Source: Nannobrachium achirus | Lineage: Eukaryota; Chordata; Actinopteri; Myctophiformes; Myctophidae | Reading direction: 5' to 3' | Assembly: GCA_963921795.1 (NCBI GenBank) | Contig: OY997653.1 | Location: 7,545,651-7,609,650, forward strand | DNA: 64,000 nt | Program-made: the position numbers and the translations under genes | Notes under the pieces: model-generated | Told to the model about the DNA's origin: nothing | Seen by the model: the letters and a program-made list of their open reading frames with translations, nothing else | Database searches by the model: none | Shown: piece by piece, positions 14,101-20,573 of the stretch | Numbering within the stretch: the stretch's first letter is position 1 | Layout: each line of letters starts with the position of its first letter

Positions 14101-17100
14101 GGAACTGGCTCTGTTGAATTGAATTGTAGTCCTTGGATAAGTCCCGTAAAAGTCGCGCTGTGATTGGCCAGTAGTCACTTTGACTGACAGCGTTCCCTTC
14201 GTTTTTCCAGGATGTCCGGACTACAACTGTTGCACGTCGCTCCAATGAACTGCAGAGGCGAACGAGGCATCTAGCTCTTTATATCTGTGAGCTACTGTGC
14301 CAAAATGAGAGAAGACCTGTGATGTCATGACATACTCCAAATTTTAGTTTTTCCTATTAATTTGGTCAATAAGGTACACAGAATGAGAGGCCTGCTCTGC
14401 CGGAGACATTGCGAAAAAAAGTTTCCCATTGACTTCACTATACTGAAAAAAACACACCAAAATAAATATGCTTTAAGTAGCATGTGAGGGGTCAAACTAG
14501 GGGTTCTTCGTGATTCTGAATCCATTGCAAGCATTTGTTTTGCATGAAAAACGTTCCTTGGGCTAGATTTCAGCCTCTCAAACCTGTGAAAAGTGATGAG
14601 TCCTCACTTTTCACAGTTATTTTGGTCCGTTTTCTAGCCAAAGGAATGTTTTTCATGCTAAACAAATGCTTGCAATGGATTCAGAATCATCAAGAACCCC
14701 TAGTTTGACCCCTCACATGCTACTTAAAGCATATTTATTTTGGTGTGTTTCTTTCCTGTATAGTGAAGTCGATGGGACAATGAATATAAATGGCCATAAC
14801 TTTTTTTCGCAATGTTTCCGACAGAGCAGGCCTCTCATTCTGTGTACCTTAATGACCAAATGAATAGAAAAAACAAAAATAAAAAGTATGTCATGACGTC
14901 ACAGGTATAACCCTATTCTTTGAGATCCCAAACATGCTTAGTCAGTTATTCGTTATGTGAAAGTTCTTTGGTGTCTATGACATCTGACATCATACCCTTT
15001 TATGCCCATACATGGAGGTCACCGTCTGTAAAATATATGGATTCTGTTATGTGGCCGATGTGGCCGATGTGGCCTCCATATATGGGCATTCCCATATGAA
15101 GTCCTGTTAAAAGGATTCTGTTAGTGTGACATCACAGTGAAGCCAGAGCATGATGTCAGAGTGACAAACCCATAGAACCACAGTGTCAGACGTTATAGAC
15201 AGAGATACATACGGACAAGCTGTGACCGTTCACATACTAATCTGCGACCTACGGTCGCAATTATCAATAAAGTATGAATGAATCTAACCGTTTCATAGCG
15301 GTCAGACTGGCGTCCACCGCCTCTTGTTTCCCGCGGACGTTCTGGACACTGGACAACAATCTGGACAGATCCTCCTGTCTGACCTGTCCCTGTCTGTCAC
15401 TGTCTGGAGGACGAGAGGACGACACCTGCACACACACACACACGCACGCACACACACACAGAGACACACGCACGCACACACAGTGACATGGAGAGAGCGT
15501 TTAGCAGTGGCGTCAGTTTAGAAAAAGCAAAGGTATGGCAACATGACTGGTGTCTTGCACACGCGGGAAGCCAGTCATGTTGCCATACCTTAGCAACAGG
15601 CATGGCACATTTATTTTAAGAAATACATTTTATTTTTTCTCCCTGTTTCTACGGTTTCTTGGGCTGTATATGGCAGCCTCGAATGGTTGTTGAAGTGCAA
15701 CTAAACTTGGCATGTTAGTAAACGTGCCACGATTAACAATAATGCATTGCACCTGTGCAGCTGACCTGCGGAACCTGGGAATATACCATTTTGTCAAGCT
15801 GGGGAGAATACAAGTGTGGAGAATATAATTATAATACCTTGTTAAAGTGACCATTATGTTAGATTTTGCATTTGCAGTTATTTTACTGTAATTTAACAAC
15901 ATAATAACCAGCACAGATAGACAAAGAGACATTCATGGATTTATATTTAAAAGTAACTTTTATTTTCCCCCCTGGACCCAGGGTATGGCAGCTGCACACC
16001 CCTGCCATACCCAATTGACGCCCCTGACACAGACACACGCACGCACGCACACACACAGTGACATGGATAGAGCGTTTTGGAAGGTTCAGGGAGTTGGGAG
16101 ATAACACGCTGAATGCTGGCATCATGGAACATGGTCCAGGCTGCCTCAGAATACTTTGACAATATTTGGAATTTACGACTTTAACCATTTATACTTAGTA
16201 AAACTGACGTCAAAACATGAGGCGTCATGTTATCTACCTACCTTCCTCTCAATGTGTTTTACAGTAATCATCCTACCTTCCTCTTAAAGCCCAGTTCACC
16301 TCTGGGACAACCAGATCTTATTTTATTGTTGTTTGGGACACGATCAACACAATCCTGAGTTATTTTTTGTGTTCAATCTGTGTTTTGAGATATTTTAGTA
16401 TTTCAGCATGACTAGTGCAAAATGCATCATCATGCATCAATGCATCATCATGATGGAAAATAACTCAGGATTGTGTTGATCGTGTCCCAAACAACAATAA
16501 AATAAGATCTGGTTGTCCCAGAGGTGAACTGGGCCTTTATTAGGCCTGGGGCCAATTCTGATATCTTCACAAATTGGTACCACCCAAGGTGACCGTAAAT
16601 TTTTTACATTTTTGACTTCCTACATGTCTCTAGTTTACATTTTGGTATGATAACCCTTTCTGAGACCCAGCTTAATTGATGTTATCACCCGCTAGAGTCG
16701 GTCTCCCATCGACTTTCTATACAGGAGGAAAATACCCTGAAAACCTTTTTTTTCTGGGTATTTAAGTAGGATGTGAGGGGTCTAACTAGGGGTTTGTCAT
16801 GATGCTGAATCCATTGCAAGCATTTGTTTTGCACGAAAAACATTCTGTGGGCTAGAAATGGCCTCAGAAAACAATACACGTATGGGTGAGTATTCATGTT
16901 ATTTGGAGGCCTTAGGGTTTTTTTTCTCGTGCTAATCAGTCTAAAAGTGCAAAATTTTGCACAGATGTAGCTCAGGGCATGCTCTAATGATTTAGCTAGG
17001 GCGCCCGAGTCGGCGACCTTCGGGGTCACCACAGCACCCACAAAACTCTGAAAAGTGATGACTCATCACTTTTCATCACTAAAGTCGATGGGAGCCCAAC

Positions 17101-19984
17101 TTATTTGGCCGCTGTGGCGACCCCGAATGTATATACAGTAAACGTGGCGCTGGTTACCTTCGGTCCGGTGAAAACCCTTGGCACGGGTGAAGTCGCCAAT
17201 TCATCATCATCGGGCATCCACGTGCACACGATAGTGATCCCATCCCATAGAAACCAACAGCCTTTCTCATCTTTACAGTCCATTTTCTCCAAAAAAACAC
17301 TTTTGATGCCAAGGATGGGATTGGATTCTCGCTAAAATAGCAAAAACCATGGAGGTATCCATCTTAGATCATTGTGTACGTTCCGGACCGGAACTAGTCA
17401 CGGCTGAATCTTGAACATAGTCAAGTGGGAATTGTGAGCTCGATCTACTTCCGGCCTTCAAAATAAGAGAGTGGCCGCGGACGGAGAAAGCGACCGGCAC
17501 TGTGGACAATTAACCCTTTCATGTCGGCGGCAGGAAATCGGATAATGTGTTTTACAGTAATCATCCTACCTTCCTCTTAATGTGTTCCAGCAGTCCATCT
17601 TGTCCTTGTTTAAAGTAAGGATGCTGAAACTCCACTGGTCCGTCTCTCTCCTGCTTCACCAGGTGACCAGTGTCCATGTGCATCACCTTACGGAAGCCAT
17701 CTGGAACATCATGTTATTGTTGTTATTATCATCATCATCATCATCATCATCATCAGTACAAAGTATCTCTTGTAGGTCATTAAATAAAAACGGCTCTTTC
17801 AGATTGTTCATATTCTATCCTGATTGGCTAAGATTCCAAAGTTCCAAAGTTTGCAGTAGTGCAGTCTTGAATAAAATGCCTCAAATCAAGAACACAGAGT
17901 GCGATTTCCATGAATTGTTTCGAGCACATTCCCACTAGGCAGAGGAAGAATTGCCACTTGAAATCTTTCAAATCAGCCTAATGGTGGCGCTATAACATTC
18001 GTGTGTTTACCTATAACTGCAGTGATCTGCAAAACTTTGTATGCGCACTCCCTAGAGGTCAAGGAAAAACCTTTCCCCTGCATTTTTCACATCTGAACTT
18101 TATAGCGCCACCAGGAGGCCGACTTATGTAAAACATTCGTTTTAAATATTACTCCTTCAGATTTTATCCAAATTTCACGCAAATCGGTACACAGTATGGT
18201 CATGTGATCAAGACGGATAATCATAATAATATTTACACATGTTGAGTTGTCGTATGAAGGAAGCCATGTTGTTGTGTTTGAAGAACTTAGGGAGGATGTC
18301 TTTGGCAAAACGCTGCTCATCCAGAACCAGGAAGCTGTTCCCCTCCTGGAGACAAAGAGTTAACAGCATTAATATTAATTAGCAGCATTAATATTAATTA
18401 GCAGCATTAATATTAATTAGCCTCATTAATATTCATCAGCATCATTAAACAACTCATTGGCTGAGAGGATTCAGAGCATTTTTCGCCAACCTTTGAAAGA
18501 TTGACTGAATATTCTGGAATATTATAGAAATTATAACATTTACGGCACAAATCCAGCAAGAATAAAGAATGACACCATTTTCAACATGTTTTCATCATGC
18601 CATCTTCACTGAGCTCTTTAACACATCCCCTTCTGCTGTTAGAACGCTGTCTTCCCGTTTCCCCTTCCTAAACCTCCTGATGCTTCACTCACTCCTTCAA
18701 CATCACTTAGGCCAGTGTTTCTCAACCTGTGGGTTGGGACCCCCTAATTATTTTGGGGGGTCCACAGATGATTAACTTAATGTGCAACTTTGTTTTCTCA
18801 CTGAACAGTAAACAAACCAACATACCGGTAACAACTGGGGCCCAATTAAAATATGATTATTTAGGGGGTTATGGCCTGAAAGGTTGAGAACCACTGAGTT
18901 AGGCTAGAGAATGGAACACAACCACCCTTATAAGGACTACAAACTATTGATTGACATCTAGACCTACTGCACACACAGTATGAAACAGAGCTGCTAGCTA
19001 CCTTTAAATGCATTTTAAATCATATTGGGAAAAAAATGCTGCTATTTGTTCCAAAAGCTTTATTATACCCTGCATAAAATTACACAATGTGACATAGTTC
19101 TGTTTACCCTCCTACTGTATGTTCCACTTTTTCAACAGTTTTTTATTATATTATGACACTTGCTTTGGCAATGTAAACCTATGTTTTCTCATGCCAATAA
19201 AGCTCCTTTGAATTGAAATGAACTGACAGCGTGTTGCTAATGCTATCATTATTGTTGTTGTTGTTATGGAGAATGCTACATGTAGCTAGCGCTGGTCCAT
19301 AGCGACGTTATGTCACTGATGATCCGCTGCGCTGCAGGAAGCCTGCTCAGCCTCTCTTCTGTAGTAAAAATAACAAATACAATTTCTCTACTCACCAAAA
19401 CAAAGAGTGTTTTATGGAGGTGAAAGCCTACTTTCCTTAGTGGCAACACGCTGAGCCCCCACCTCACGTCTAAAATACACTTTATGGACAGAAGATATTA
19501 TATTTCACCGGAGGTTTTAGCTACTCCACAGCGCCCTCTACAGGTCCTGTCAATAGAAATGTCCATTGAGCAGATTTCCACCTTCAGGTGAAATCTCATC
19601 TTTTCTGTCCATAAAGTGTATTTTAGACGTGAGGTGGGGGCTCAGACTCAGAGTGTTGCCACTAAGGAAAGTAGGCTTTCCCCGGCCTCCATAAAACACT
19701 CTTTATTTTGGTGAGTAGAGAAATTGTAGGATTTGTTATTTACTACAGAAGAAAGGCTGAGCAGGGTTGCCTGCGGACCAGCGGATCATCAGTGACATAG
19801 CAGCAGAGCTTGCACATACCTGGCTCCAGCAGATCAATAAGTTATTATTATTGACTGTAATATGTTGCTAATGCTAACAGTACAGCACAGTGCATACCTG
19901 GCTCCAGCAGATCAGGTCGTTGTTGTGATCATCTTCTACCAGAGTCCACAGCTTGGACAGAAAGGCTGGCACTGAGGACATCAT
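1390..19984 (-). CDS. hsf2: Heat shock factor 2, C-terminus beyond left edge
   Basis: This encodes a trimeric transcription factor that binds heat-shock elements in the nucleus. Thirteen exons join in frame into 491 codons. Residues about 6-109 are the HSF DNA-binding domain, with [20 protein letters not shown], the family recognition-helix signature. Residues about 118-200 are the HR-A/B trimerisation coiled coil, ending in a basic KRKR. Residues about 300-385 are a lineage-specific Ser-rich tandem repeat. HR-C follows with [17 protein letters not shown], and [18 protein letters not shown] near the end is diagnostic of HSF2 rather than HSF1. The start is [12 protein letters not shown]; human HSF2 starts [14 protein letters not shown]. 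The stretch between HR-C and DKQLIQYT is much shorter than I recall for human HSF2. It is divergent with ccdc40. The terminal activation-domain exon is outside the window. Confidence 0.93.
1511..1720. mobile_element. hAT-like fragment (GATTAATCGCAT type)
   Basis: The repeated ATTAATCGC / GATTAATCA phrases at about 1515-1610 resemble a common teleost hAT family. Ends and target duplication were not resolved. Confidence 0.4.
1721..2614. other. Intron sequence, unrecognised
   Basis: No exon or complete element was recognised. Bases about 2030-2560 are GC-richer than their surroundings and open in several frames. They lack any recognisable protein and are probably repeat-derived. Confidence 0.4.
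2615..2680. mobile_element. Terminal fragment of a hAT MITE
   Basis: CCCTGAGACTAAAAGGTTTG followed by GGAACCCCT is the inverted terminus of the GGGGTTCCCAAACTTTTT family found complete at 6351-6933. Confidence 0.6.
2861..2930 (-). CDS. hsf2: hsf2 coding exon 12
   Basis: It encodes [20 protein letters not shown] and DNT. The acceptor CGTAG is before 2930 and the donor GTGAGAC follows 2861. Splice phases match both neighbours. The sequence is weakly conserved, so this exon is less certain than the others. Confidence 0.75.
3101..3140. repeat. Copy of the hsf2 exon 11 donor junction
   Basis: AATTACCTCACCAGGTTTAC followed by AGAACAACATGG repeats the end of exon 11 and its donor (3718-3758), about 620 bp downstream in the same intron. 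A shorter copy without the donor lies at about 3655-3680. Confidence 0.75.
3277..3362. mobile_element. hAT terminal fragment
   Basis: It ends in TTTGAGAACCACTG and carries GGTCCCTGG, the same family as the inverted pair at 62580-62955. The left end was not found. Confidence 0.5.
3535..3614. repeat. Shared hairpin core, copy 1
   Basis: The left arm AATAGCAGATTTACAAGCTC pairs with GAGCTTGTATATCTGGTATT across a short loop. It belongs to the palindromic module described in the findings; nearly the same copy occurs at 8686-8756. Confidence 0.8.
3724..3811 (-). CDS. hsf2: hsf2 coding exon 11 (HR-C)
   Basis: It encodes the HR-C repression helix with [17 protein letters not shown], then FCKPFTDE. 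In HSF proteins HR-C folds back on HR-A/B to keep the factor monomeric. The acceptor is TTTTCAG and the donor GTAATTA. Both of its junctions have tandem copies in flanking introns. Confidence 0.92.
3785..4095. repeat. Tandem copies of the hsf2 exon 11 acceptor junction
   Basis: The 5' part of exon 11 with its acceptor (GTCCAGATAGTCCATCAACT plus CCACCCTGAAAAT on the plus strand) recurs at about 3868-3905 and 3958-3993, with a partial copy at about 4077. The period is close to 90 bp. Confidence 0.85.
4134..4539. mobile_element. hAT MITE, TAGGGCTGTCACGAT termini
   Basis: The 406-bp element has inverted termini TAGGGCTGTCAC / GTGACAGCCTTA. A perfect 8-bp target duplication GTCAGCAG lies at 4126-4133 and 4540-4547. 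It contains a shared hairpin core at 4346-4422. Confidence 0.93.
4346..4422. repeat. Shared hairpin core, copy 2
   Basis: The outer stem GTGGAAATAGC pairs with GCTATTTCCAC, whereas other families have GTGAAAATAGC with GCTATTTTCAC. The change is matched in both arms. Confidence 0.85.
4785..5291. mobile_element. hAT MITE of GGGGTTCCCAAAC family, left end missing
   Basis: It aligns by eye with 6351-6933, including the hairpin at 4914-4999 and the GGCACCCCAGGGTGCCCCGT segment, and ends GAAAACCCCTG. The left terminus is absent. Confidence 0.8.
5389..5445. repeat. (TG)n microsatellite beside hsf2 exon 10 donor
   Basis: Nearly pure TG lies about 14 bp past the exon 10 donor. On the hsf2 sense strand it is (CA)n. 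Confidence 0.95.
5459..5792 (-). CDS. hsf2: hsf2 coding exon 10 with Ser-rich tandem repeat
   Basis: The exon has about seven copies of [11 protein letters not shown](Q) followed by a conserved end, [20 protein letters not shown] and NISLLGK (human SEDPVTMMDSILNDNINLLGK). The acceptor CCTGACAG before 5792 keeps the frame; the alternative CTGCAG further in would run into a stop. The donor is GTAAGA after 5459. The repeat replaces a short VQLNGSSSLT stretch of human HSF2. Confidence 0.88.
5544..5775 (-). repeat. Coding minisatellite, 33/36-bp unit
   Basis: There are about seven units of CTCATCTAGCAGCTCTCTAC type. Units differ by presence or absence of one extra CAA codon (33 or 36 bp), so unit gain or loss keeps the frame. 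Confidence 0.9.
5829..7059. mobile_element. Non-autonomous DNA element with a nested hAT
   Basis: Inverted termini GCGGATTCACACTGCAGTC / GACCGCAGTGTGAATCCACC lie at the two ends. The flanks GATTAAGG (5821-5828) and GATTACT-like GATTAACT (7060-7067) match at 6 of 8 bases. It was later invaded by the hAT at 6351-6933. No coding sequence was recognised. Confidence 0.65.
6351..6933. mobile_element. hAT MITE, CAGGGGTTCCCAAAC termini
   Basis: The 583-bp element starts CAGGGGTTCCCAAACTTTTT and ends TTGAAGACCCCTG. A perfect 8-bp target duplication CTCTAGAC lies at 6343-6350 and 6934-6941. It has a hairpin core at 6535-6613. Confidence 0.93.
7060..7318. other. hsf2 intron, unrecognised
   Basis: No exon, RNA gene or complete element was seen. 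GTATGTAATC near 7310 is part of a short repeat that also forms the flank of the next element. Confidence 0.5.
7319..7811. mobile_element. hAT element, CAGGGTTCCCAC termini, with a nested repeat
   Basis: Inverted termini CAGGGTTCCCAC / GTGGGAACCCT are flanked by ATGTAATC on both sides. Inside, a second element begins at 7466 with CAGTGGTTCTCGACC and contains the hairpin core at 7555-7620; its right end was not resolved. Confidence 0.75.
7903..8003 (-). CDS. hsf2: hsf2 coding exon 9
   Basis: It encodes [19 protein letters not shown] and [14 protein letters not shown], the acidic region matching human YPDIVIVEDDNEDEY. The acceptor is CTATAG and the donor GTAACAG. It is in frame with exons 8 and 10. 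Confidence 0.88.
7997..8098. repeat. Tandem copies of the hsf2 exon 9 acceptor junction
   Basis: CATCTCTATAGGGAACAAAA, the exon start plus acceptor on the plus strand, is repeated at about 8040 and 8081 with a 41-bp period. A diverged copy lies at about 8817-8862, next to exon 8. Confidence 0.85.
8187..8510. repeat. 30-bp minisatellite in hsf2 intron
   Basis: About eleven copies of a 30-bp unit that includes GAACGCACTGGAGTCAGTGG. It is open in both strands because the unit is a multiple of three and has no stops, but nothing joins it to a splice site in frame. Confidence 0.93.
8686..8756. repeat. Shared hairpin core, copy
   Basis: It is close to 3535-3614, with flanks AAGGATTCAAAAGACACTTATAG-like on the left and AATAGTTAAAGCATAAAATAATG-like on the right. 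So 3470-3640 and 8625-8780 are two copies of one larger repeat. Confidence 0.75.
8861..8902. repeat. (ACAG)n microsatellite
   Basis: Tetranucleotide array starting about 13 bp from the exon 8 donor of hsf2. Confidence 0.95.
8915..9036 (-). CDS. hsf2: hsf2 coding exon 8
   Basis: It encodes [17 protein letters not shown] then [20 protein letters not shown]. This corresponds to human LKPRERISDDIIIYDVTDDN. The acceptor is CTCAG and the donor GTGAGAC. Confidence 0.9.
9240..9480. mobile_element. Interspersed repeat (GGTGGCGCTA family)
   Basis: It is related, in reverse, to 40560-40790: AAACTTTGCACACTC, GGCTGCCAAACCACAACCTC and AGCGCCACCA phrases are in the same order. The superfamily was not identified. 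Confidence 0.6.
9489..10087. mobile_element. hAT MITE, CAGTGTTTCTCAACC family, interrupted
   Basis: The left terminus CAGTGTTTCTCAACCTTTTT is at 9489. The element is split by the MULE-like insertion at 9555-9887 and carries the hairpin core at 10009-10088. Its right terminus is missing; the hairpin abuts the next element. Confidence 0.8.
9555..9887. mobile_element. MULE-like MITE, 9-bp target duplication
   Basis: The termini are TAGTCTCGCGTAGCCAGAC / GTCTGGCCACGCGAGACTA. A perfect 9-bp duplication TGGGCACAC lies at 9546-9554 and 9888-9896. A second copy with its own 9-bp duplication is at 58882-59216. No ORF. Confidence 0.9.
10088..10409. mobile_element. hAT MITE (CATAGATATA family), left end lost
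   Basis: It matches 13917-14289 from the CACGTGCGTCACACATA region to the right terminus CTCTTTATATCTGTG. The left terminus is replaced by the neighbouring hairpin. Confidence 0.8.
10599..10662 (-). CDS. hsf2: hsf2 coding exon 7
   Basis: It encodes [20 protein letters not shown] and Q, matching human PLLLNTNGAQKKNLFQHIV just after HR-B. The acceptor CCTTCAG is preceded on the sense strand by a long (GT)n; the donor is GTGTGTG. Confidence 0.88.
10671..10748. repeat. (AC)n microsatellite at hsf2 exon 7 acceptor
   Basis: About 78 bp of AC on the plus strand, so (GT)n on the hsf2 sense strand. It occupies the polypyrimidine-tract position with only TTCCTTCAG between it and the exon. Confidence 0.95.
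10779..11717. mobile_element. hAT element, TAGGGCATTCAC termini
   Basis: The 939-bp element has a perfect 8-bp target duplication CTAAACAG at 10771-10778 and 11718-11725. It starts TAGGGCATTCACGAATAGTG and ends TTGGTGAATGCCCTA. It holds half a hairpin core (10910-10955), a (TA)n run at 11088-11157 and a T run to 11176. Confidence 0.93.
11935..12020 (+). mobile_element. Short LINE reverse-transcriptase fragment
   Basis: The frame reads [19 protein letters not shown], which resembles the IxxLKxGKAxGxDGI motif before RT block A of LINE ORF2 proteins. Only this piece is recognisable; it is a relic in the hsf2 intron. Confidence 0.45.
12147..12402. repeat. Copies of the hsf2 exon 6 donor junction
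   Basis: TCATATCAGAGATATTACCT plus TTT occurs at about 12147, 12268 and 12379. The last is the real donor of exon 6. The spacing is about 111-121 bp and the flanking AT-rich sequence repeats too. Confidence 0.85.
12399..12460 (-). CDS. hsf2: hsf2 coding exon 6 (end of HR-B)
   Basis: It encodes [20 protein letters not shown], the end of the trimerisation heptads followed by the basic cluster that serves as nuclear localisation signal in HSFs. The acceptor is TTCCAG and the donor GTAATATC. Confidence 0.92.
12626..12701 (-). CDS. hsf2: hsf2 coding exon 5 (HR-A/B)
   Basis: It encodes [20 protein letters not shown] and QLIKK, equal in length to human ENESLWKEVSELRAKHAQQQ and QVIRK. The acceptor is CACTAG and the donor GTACGTA. 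Confidence 0.93.
12720..13059. other. hsf2 intron, unrecognised
   Basis: Low-complexity AT-rich intron sequence. No exon, RNA gene or element end was seen. Confidence 0.5.
13060..13585. mobile_element. hAT element, TAGGGCATTCAC termini
   Basis: The 526-bp element is related to 10779-11717. Flanks CTATTTAT (13052-13059) and GTACTTAT (13586-13593) match at 6 of 8. It carries a full hairpin core at 13183-13252 and, inside, GGTTTGAGAACCCCTGGTAT, the end of a second nested family. Confidence 0.87.
13917..14289. mobile_element. hAT MITE, CATAGATATA termini
   Basis: Starts CATAGATATAGAAAGGTAGA and ends CTCTTTATATCTGTG. A perfect 8-bp duplication AGCTACTG lies at 13909-13916 and 14290-14297. The same family is at 10088-10409 and 46259-46557. 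Confidence 0.93.
14299..14919. mobile_element. Foldback element, near-perfect palindrome
   Basis: About 300-bp arms run from ACCTGTGATGTCATGACATA to TATGTCATGACGTCACAGGT and meet near 14590 at GTGATGAGTCCTCACTTTTC. Internal phrases such as ATCCATTGCAAGCATTTG are shared with 16800, 23610 and 36220. Confidence 0.88.
15289..15425 (-). CDS. hsf2: hsf2 coding exon 4 (start of HR-A)
   Basis: It encodes [40 protein letters not shown] and LTAMK. Human has VSSSKPEENKIRQEDLTKII. The acceptor TGCAG follows a GT-rich tract; the donor is GTTAGA. Confidence 0.92.
15427..15482. repeat. (CA)n-rich tract at hsf2 exon 4 acceptor
   Basis: Interrupted CA/GCAC repeats lie immediately before the exon on the sense strand as UG-rich sequence. 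Confidence 0.9.
15505..16026. mobile_element. DNA element, CAGTGGCGTCAGTTT termini
   Basis: Inverted termini CAGTGGCGTCAGTTT / AATTGACGCCCCTG and an inner inverted pair AAGGTATGGCAACATGACTG / CAGTCATGTTGCCATACCTT. Instead of an 8-bp duplication, it is flanked by about 45 bp of direct repeat containing CAGTGACATGGAGAGAGCGT. Confidence 0.65.
16232..16285. repeat. Copies of the hsf2 exon 3 donor junction
   Basis: TACCTTCCTCTCAATGTGTT and ATCATCCTACCTTCCTCTTA repeat the end of exon 3 plus its donor (17546-17592) about 1.3 kb downstream, beyond intervening elements. Confidence 0.8.
16287..16541. mobile_element. Hairpin MITE
   Basis: About 100-bp arms begin AAAGCCCAGTTCACCTCTGG and end CCAGAGGTGAACTGGGCCTT around a short GCATCATCATG loop. 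No target duplication was resolved. Confidence 0.85.
16680..17105. mobile_element. Repeat shared with 23540-23860
   Basis: Phrases TCCATTGCAAGCATTTGTTT, AGTAGGATGTGAGGGGTCTA and GAAAAGTGATGACTCATCAC recur inverted at 23540-23860. A relative of the foldback at 14299-14919. Confidence 0.7.
17570..17700 (-). CDS. hsf2: hsf2 coding exon 3 (end of DNA-binding domain)
   Basis: Completing a split Tyr codon, it encodes [40 protein letters not shown] and KRK, the winged-helix wing and last strand. The acceptor is TTCCAG and the donor GTAGGAT. Confidence 0.95.
17705..17760. repeat. (CAT)n microsatellite
   Basis: Trinucleotide ATC repeats at 17729-17755 near the exon 3 acceptor. Confidence 0.85.
17930..18230. 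mobile_element. Interspersed repeat (GGTGGCGCTATAAC family)
   Basis: It shares CAGCCTAATGGTGGCGCTAT, CAAATCGGTACACAGTATGG and related phrases with 36850-36920 and 40690-40800. It reaches to within 10 bp of the exon 2 donor. Confidence 0.65.
18237..18345 (-). CDS. hsf2: hsf2 coding exon 2 (DNA-binding domain core)
   Basis: It encodes [20 protein letters not shown] and [16 protein letters not shown], including the recognition helix. The acceptor is CTCCAG. The donor GTAAAT splits the Tyr codon with exon 3, as in other HSF genes. Confidence 0.95.
18713..18896. mobile_element. Short hAT MITE
   Basis: The termini are CAGTGTTTCTCAACCT / AGGTTGAGAACCACTG. Flanks ACTTAGGC (18705-18712) and AGTTAGGC (18897-18904) match at 7 of 8. 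Confidence 0.9.
19290..19805. mobile_element. Foldback element in hsf2 intron 1
   Basis: Arms of about 210 bp: CACTGATGATCCGCTG through ATACACTTTATGGACAGAAG pairs with CTGTCCATAAAGTGTATTTT through AGCGGATCATCAGTGAC. The spacer holds CTCCACAGCGCCCTCTACAG. Confidence 0.88.
19815..19836. repeat. Copy of the hsf2 exon 1 donor junction
   Basis: CATACCTGGCTCCAGCAGAT here repeats 19893-19913, which is the true exon 1 end plus donor, about 80 bp away. Confidence 0.8.
19898..19984 (-). CDS. hsf2: hsf2 coding exon 1
   Basis: It encodes [20 protein letters not shown] and NNDLICWSQ, the first helix of the HSF domain. Two ATG codons are adjacent (19984 and 19981); the first has A at -3. The donor is GTATGCA. 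The 5' part is duplicated upstream at 20008-20048. Confidence 0.93.
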
Positions 19985-20007
19985 TGTTTACTAGATCTAT
20001 AAAACAT

Positions 20008-20046
20008 CTACAGCTTGGACAGAAGGACTGGCACTGAGGACATCAT
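20008..20046 (-). other. Upstream ORF made by duplication of hsf2 exon 1
   Basis: ATG at 20046 opens MMSSVPVLLSKL and then TAG at 20008-20010, 23 bp before the true start. It is a diverged copy of the first 12 codons. If the transcript begins further upstream it is a uORF in the leader. Confidence 0.7.
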
Positions 20047-20171
20047 TCTACAGATCTACAAAACATGTGGAAACTGTTCATTTAACACCGCTTTAGATGG
20101 AAAACTAGACCGATGCGTAGTTTCTGCTGTTCTGTCCGACACACACACATACACACACACACTACTTCCTG

Positions 20172-20262
20172 CTCCACGCCCATTGGTCCAGAGTCCAGAC
20201 CCCCCCCCCAACCTACGTCACGTCATCTGCGGCAGGCGATTGGTTCACTGCGCGCCACGTGT
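20172..20262 (-). promoter_or_regulatory. Probable hsf2 promoter
   Basis: Two CCAAT boxes on the minus strand (20182-20187 and 20239-20244), a CRE-like TACGTCACGTCA at 20214-20225 and an E-box CACGTG lie about 190-280 bp upstream of the hsf2 ATG. No TATA box was seen. The assignment is from position and motif content only. Confidence 0.55.
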
Positions 20263-20265
20263 GCG

Positions 20266-20296
<31 letters not shown>

Positions 20297-20297
20297 A
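20262..20297. repeat. (GT)n microsatellite
   Basis: Short GT array between the promoter motifs and the next element. Confidence 0.9.
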
Positions 20298-20573
20298 CAG
20301 TATTTTCTGGACTATAAGGCGCACCTGACTATAAGGCGCACTGTCAATGAATGGTCTATTTTCAAACTGTTTTCATATATAAGGCGCACCTGACTATAAG
20401 GCGCACATAATAGACGCTACCATTGCGTTATGCATCAAACAGATGGAGCTGTGCTAAAGGGAATGCCAATGTCAATGAATGATCCATATAAGGCGCACTG
20501 GACTATAAGGCGCACTGTAGTTTTTTGAGAAAATTAAAGGCTTTTAAGTGCCTTATAGTCCGGAAAATACGGG
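20298..20573. mobile_element. DNA element with ACTATAAGGCGCAC repeats
   Basis: The termini are CAGTATTTTCTGGACTATAA / TTATAGTCCGGAAAATACGG and TATAAGGCGCAC recurs several times. It sits between the two divergent promoters. The superfamily was not assigned. Confidence 0.75.

Noticed and set aside
15947-16188. Minus-strand ORF with [20 protein letters not shown] considered as an hsf2 exon
   Set aside because: No match to HSF proteins and exons 3 and 4 join in frame without it.
1390-19984. HSF1 or HSF4 as the identity of the HSF gene
   Set aside because: [18 protein letters not shown] and [17 protein letters not shown] fit remembered HSF2; HSF1 has KQLVHYTAQPLFLL instead.
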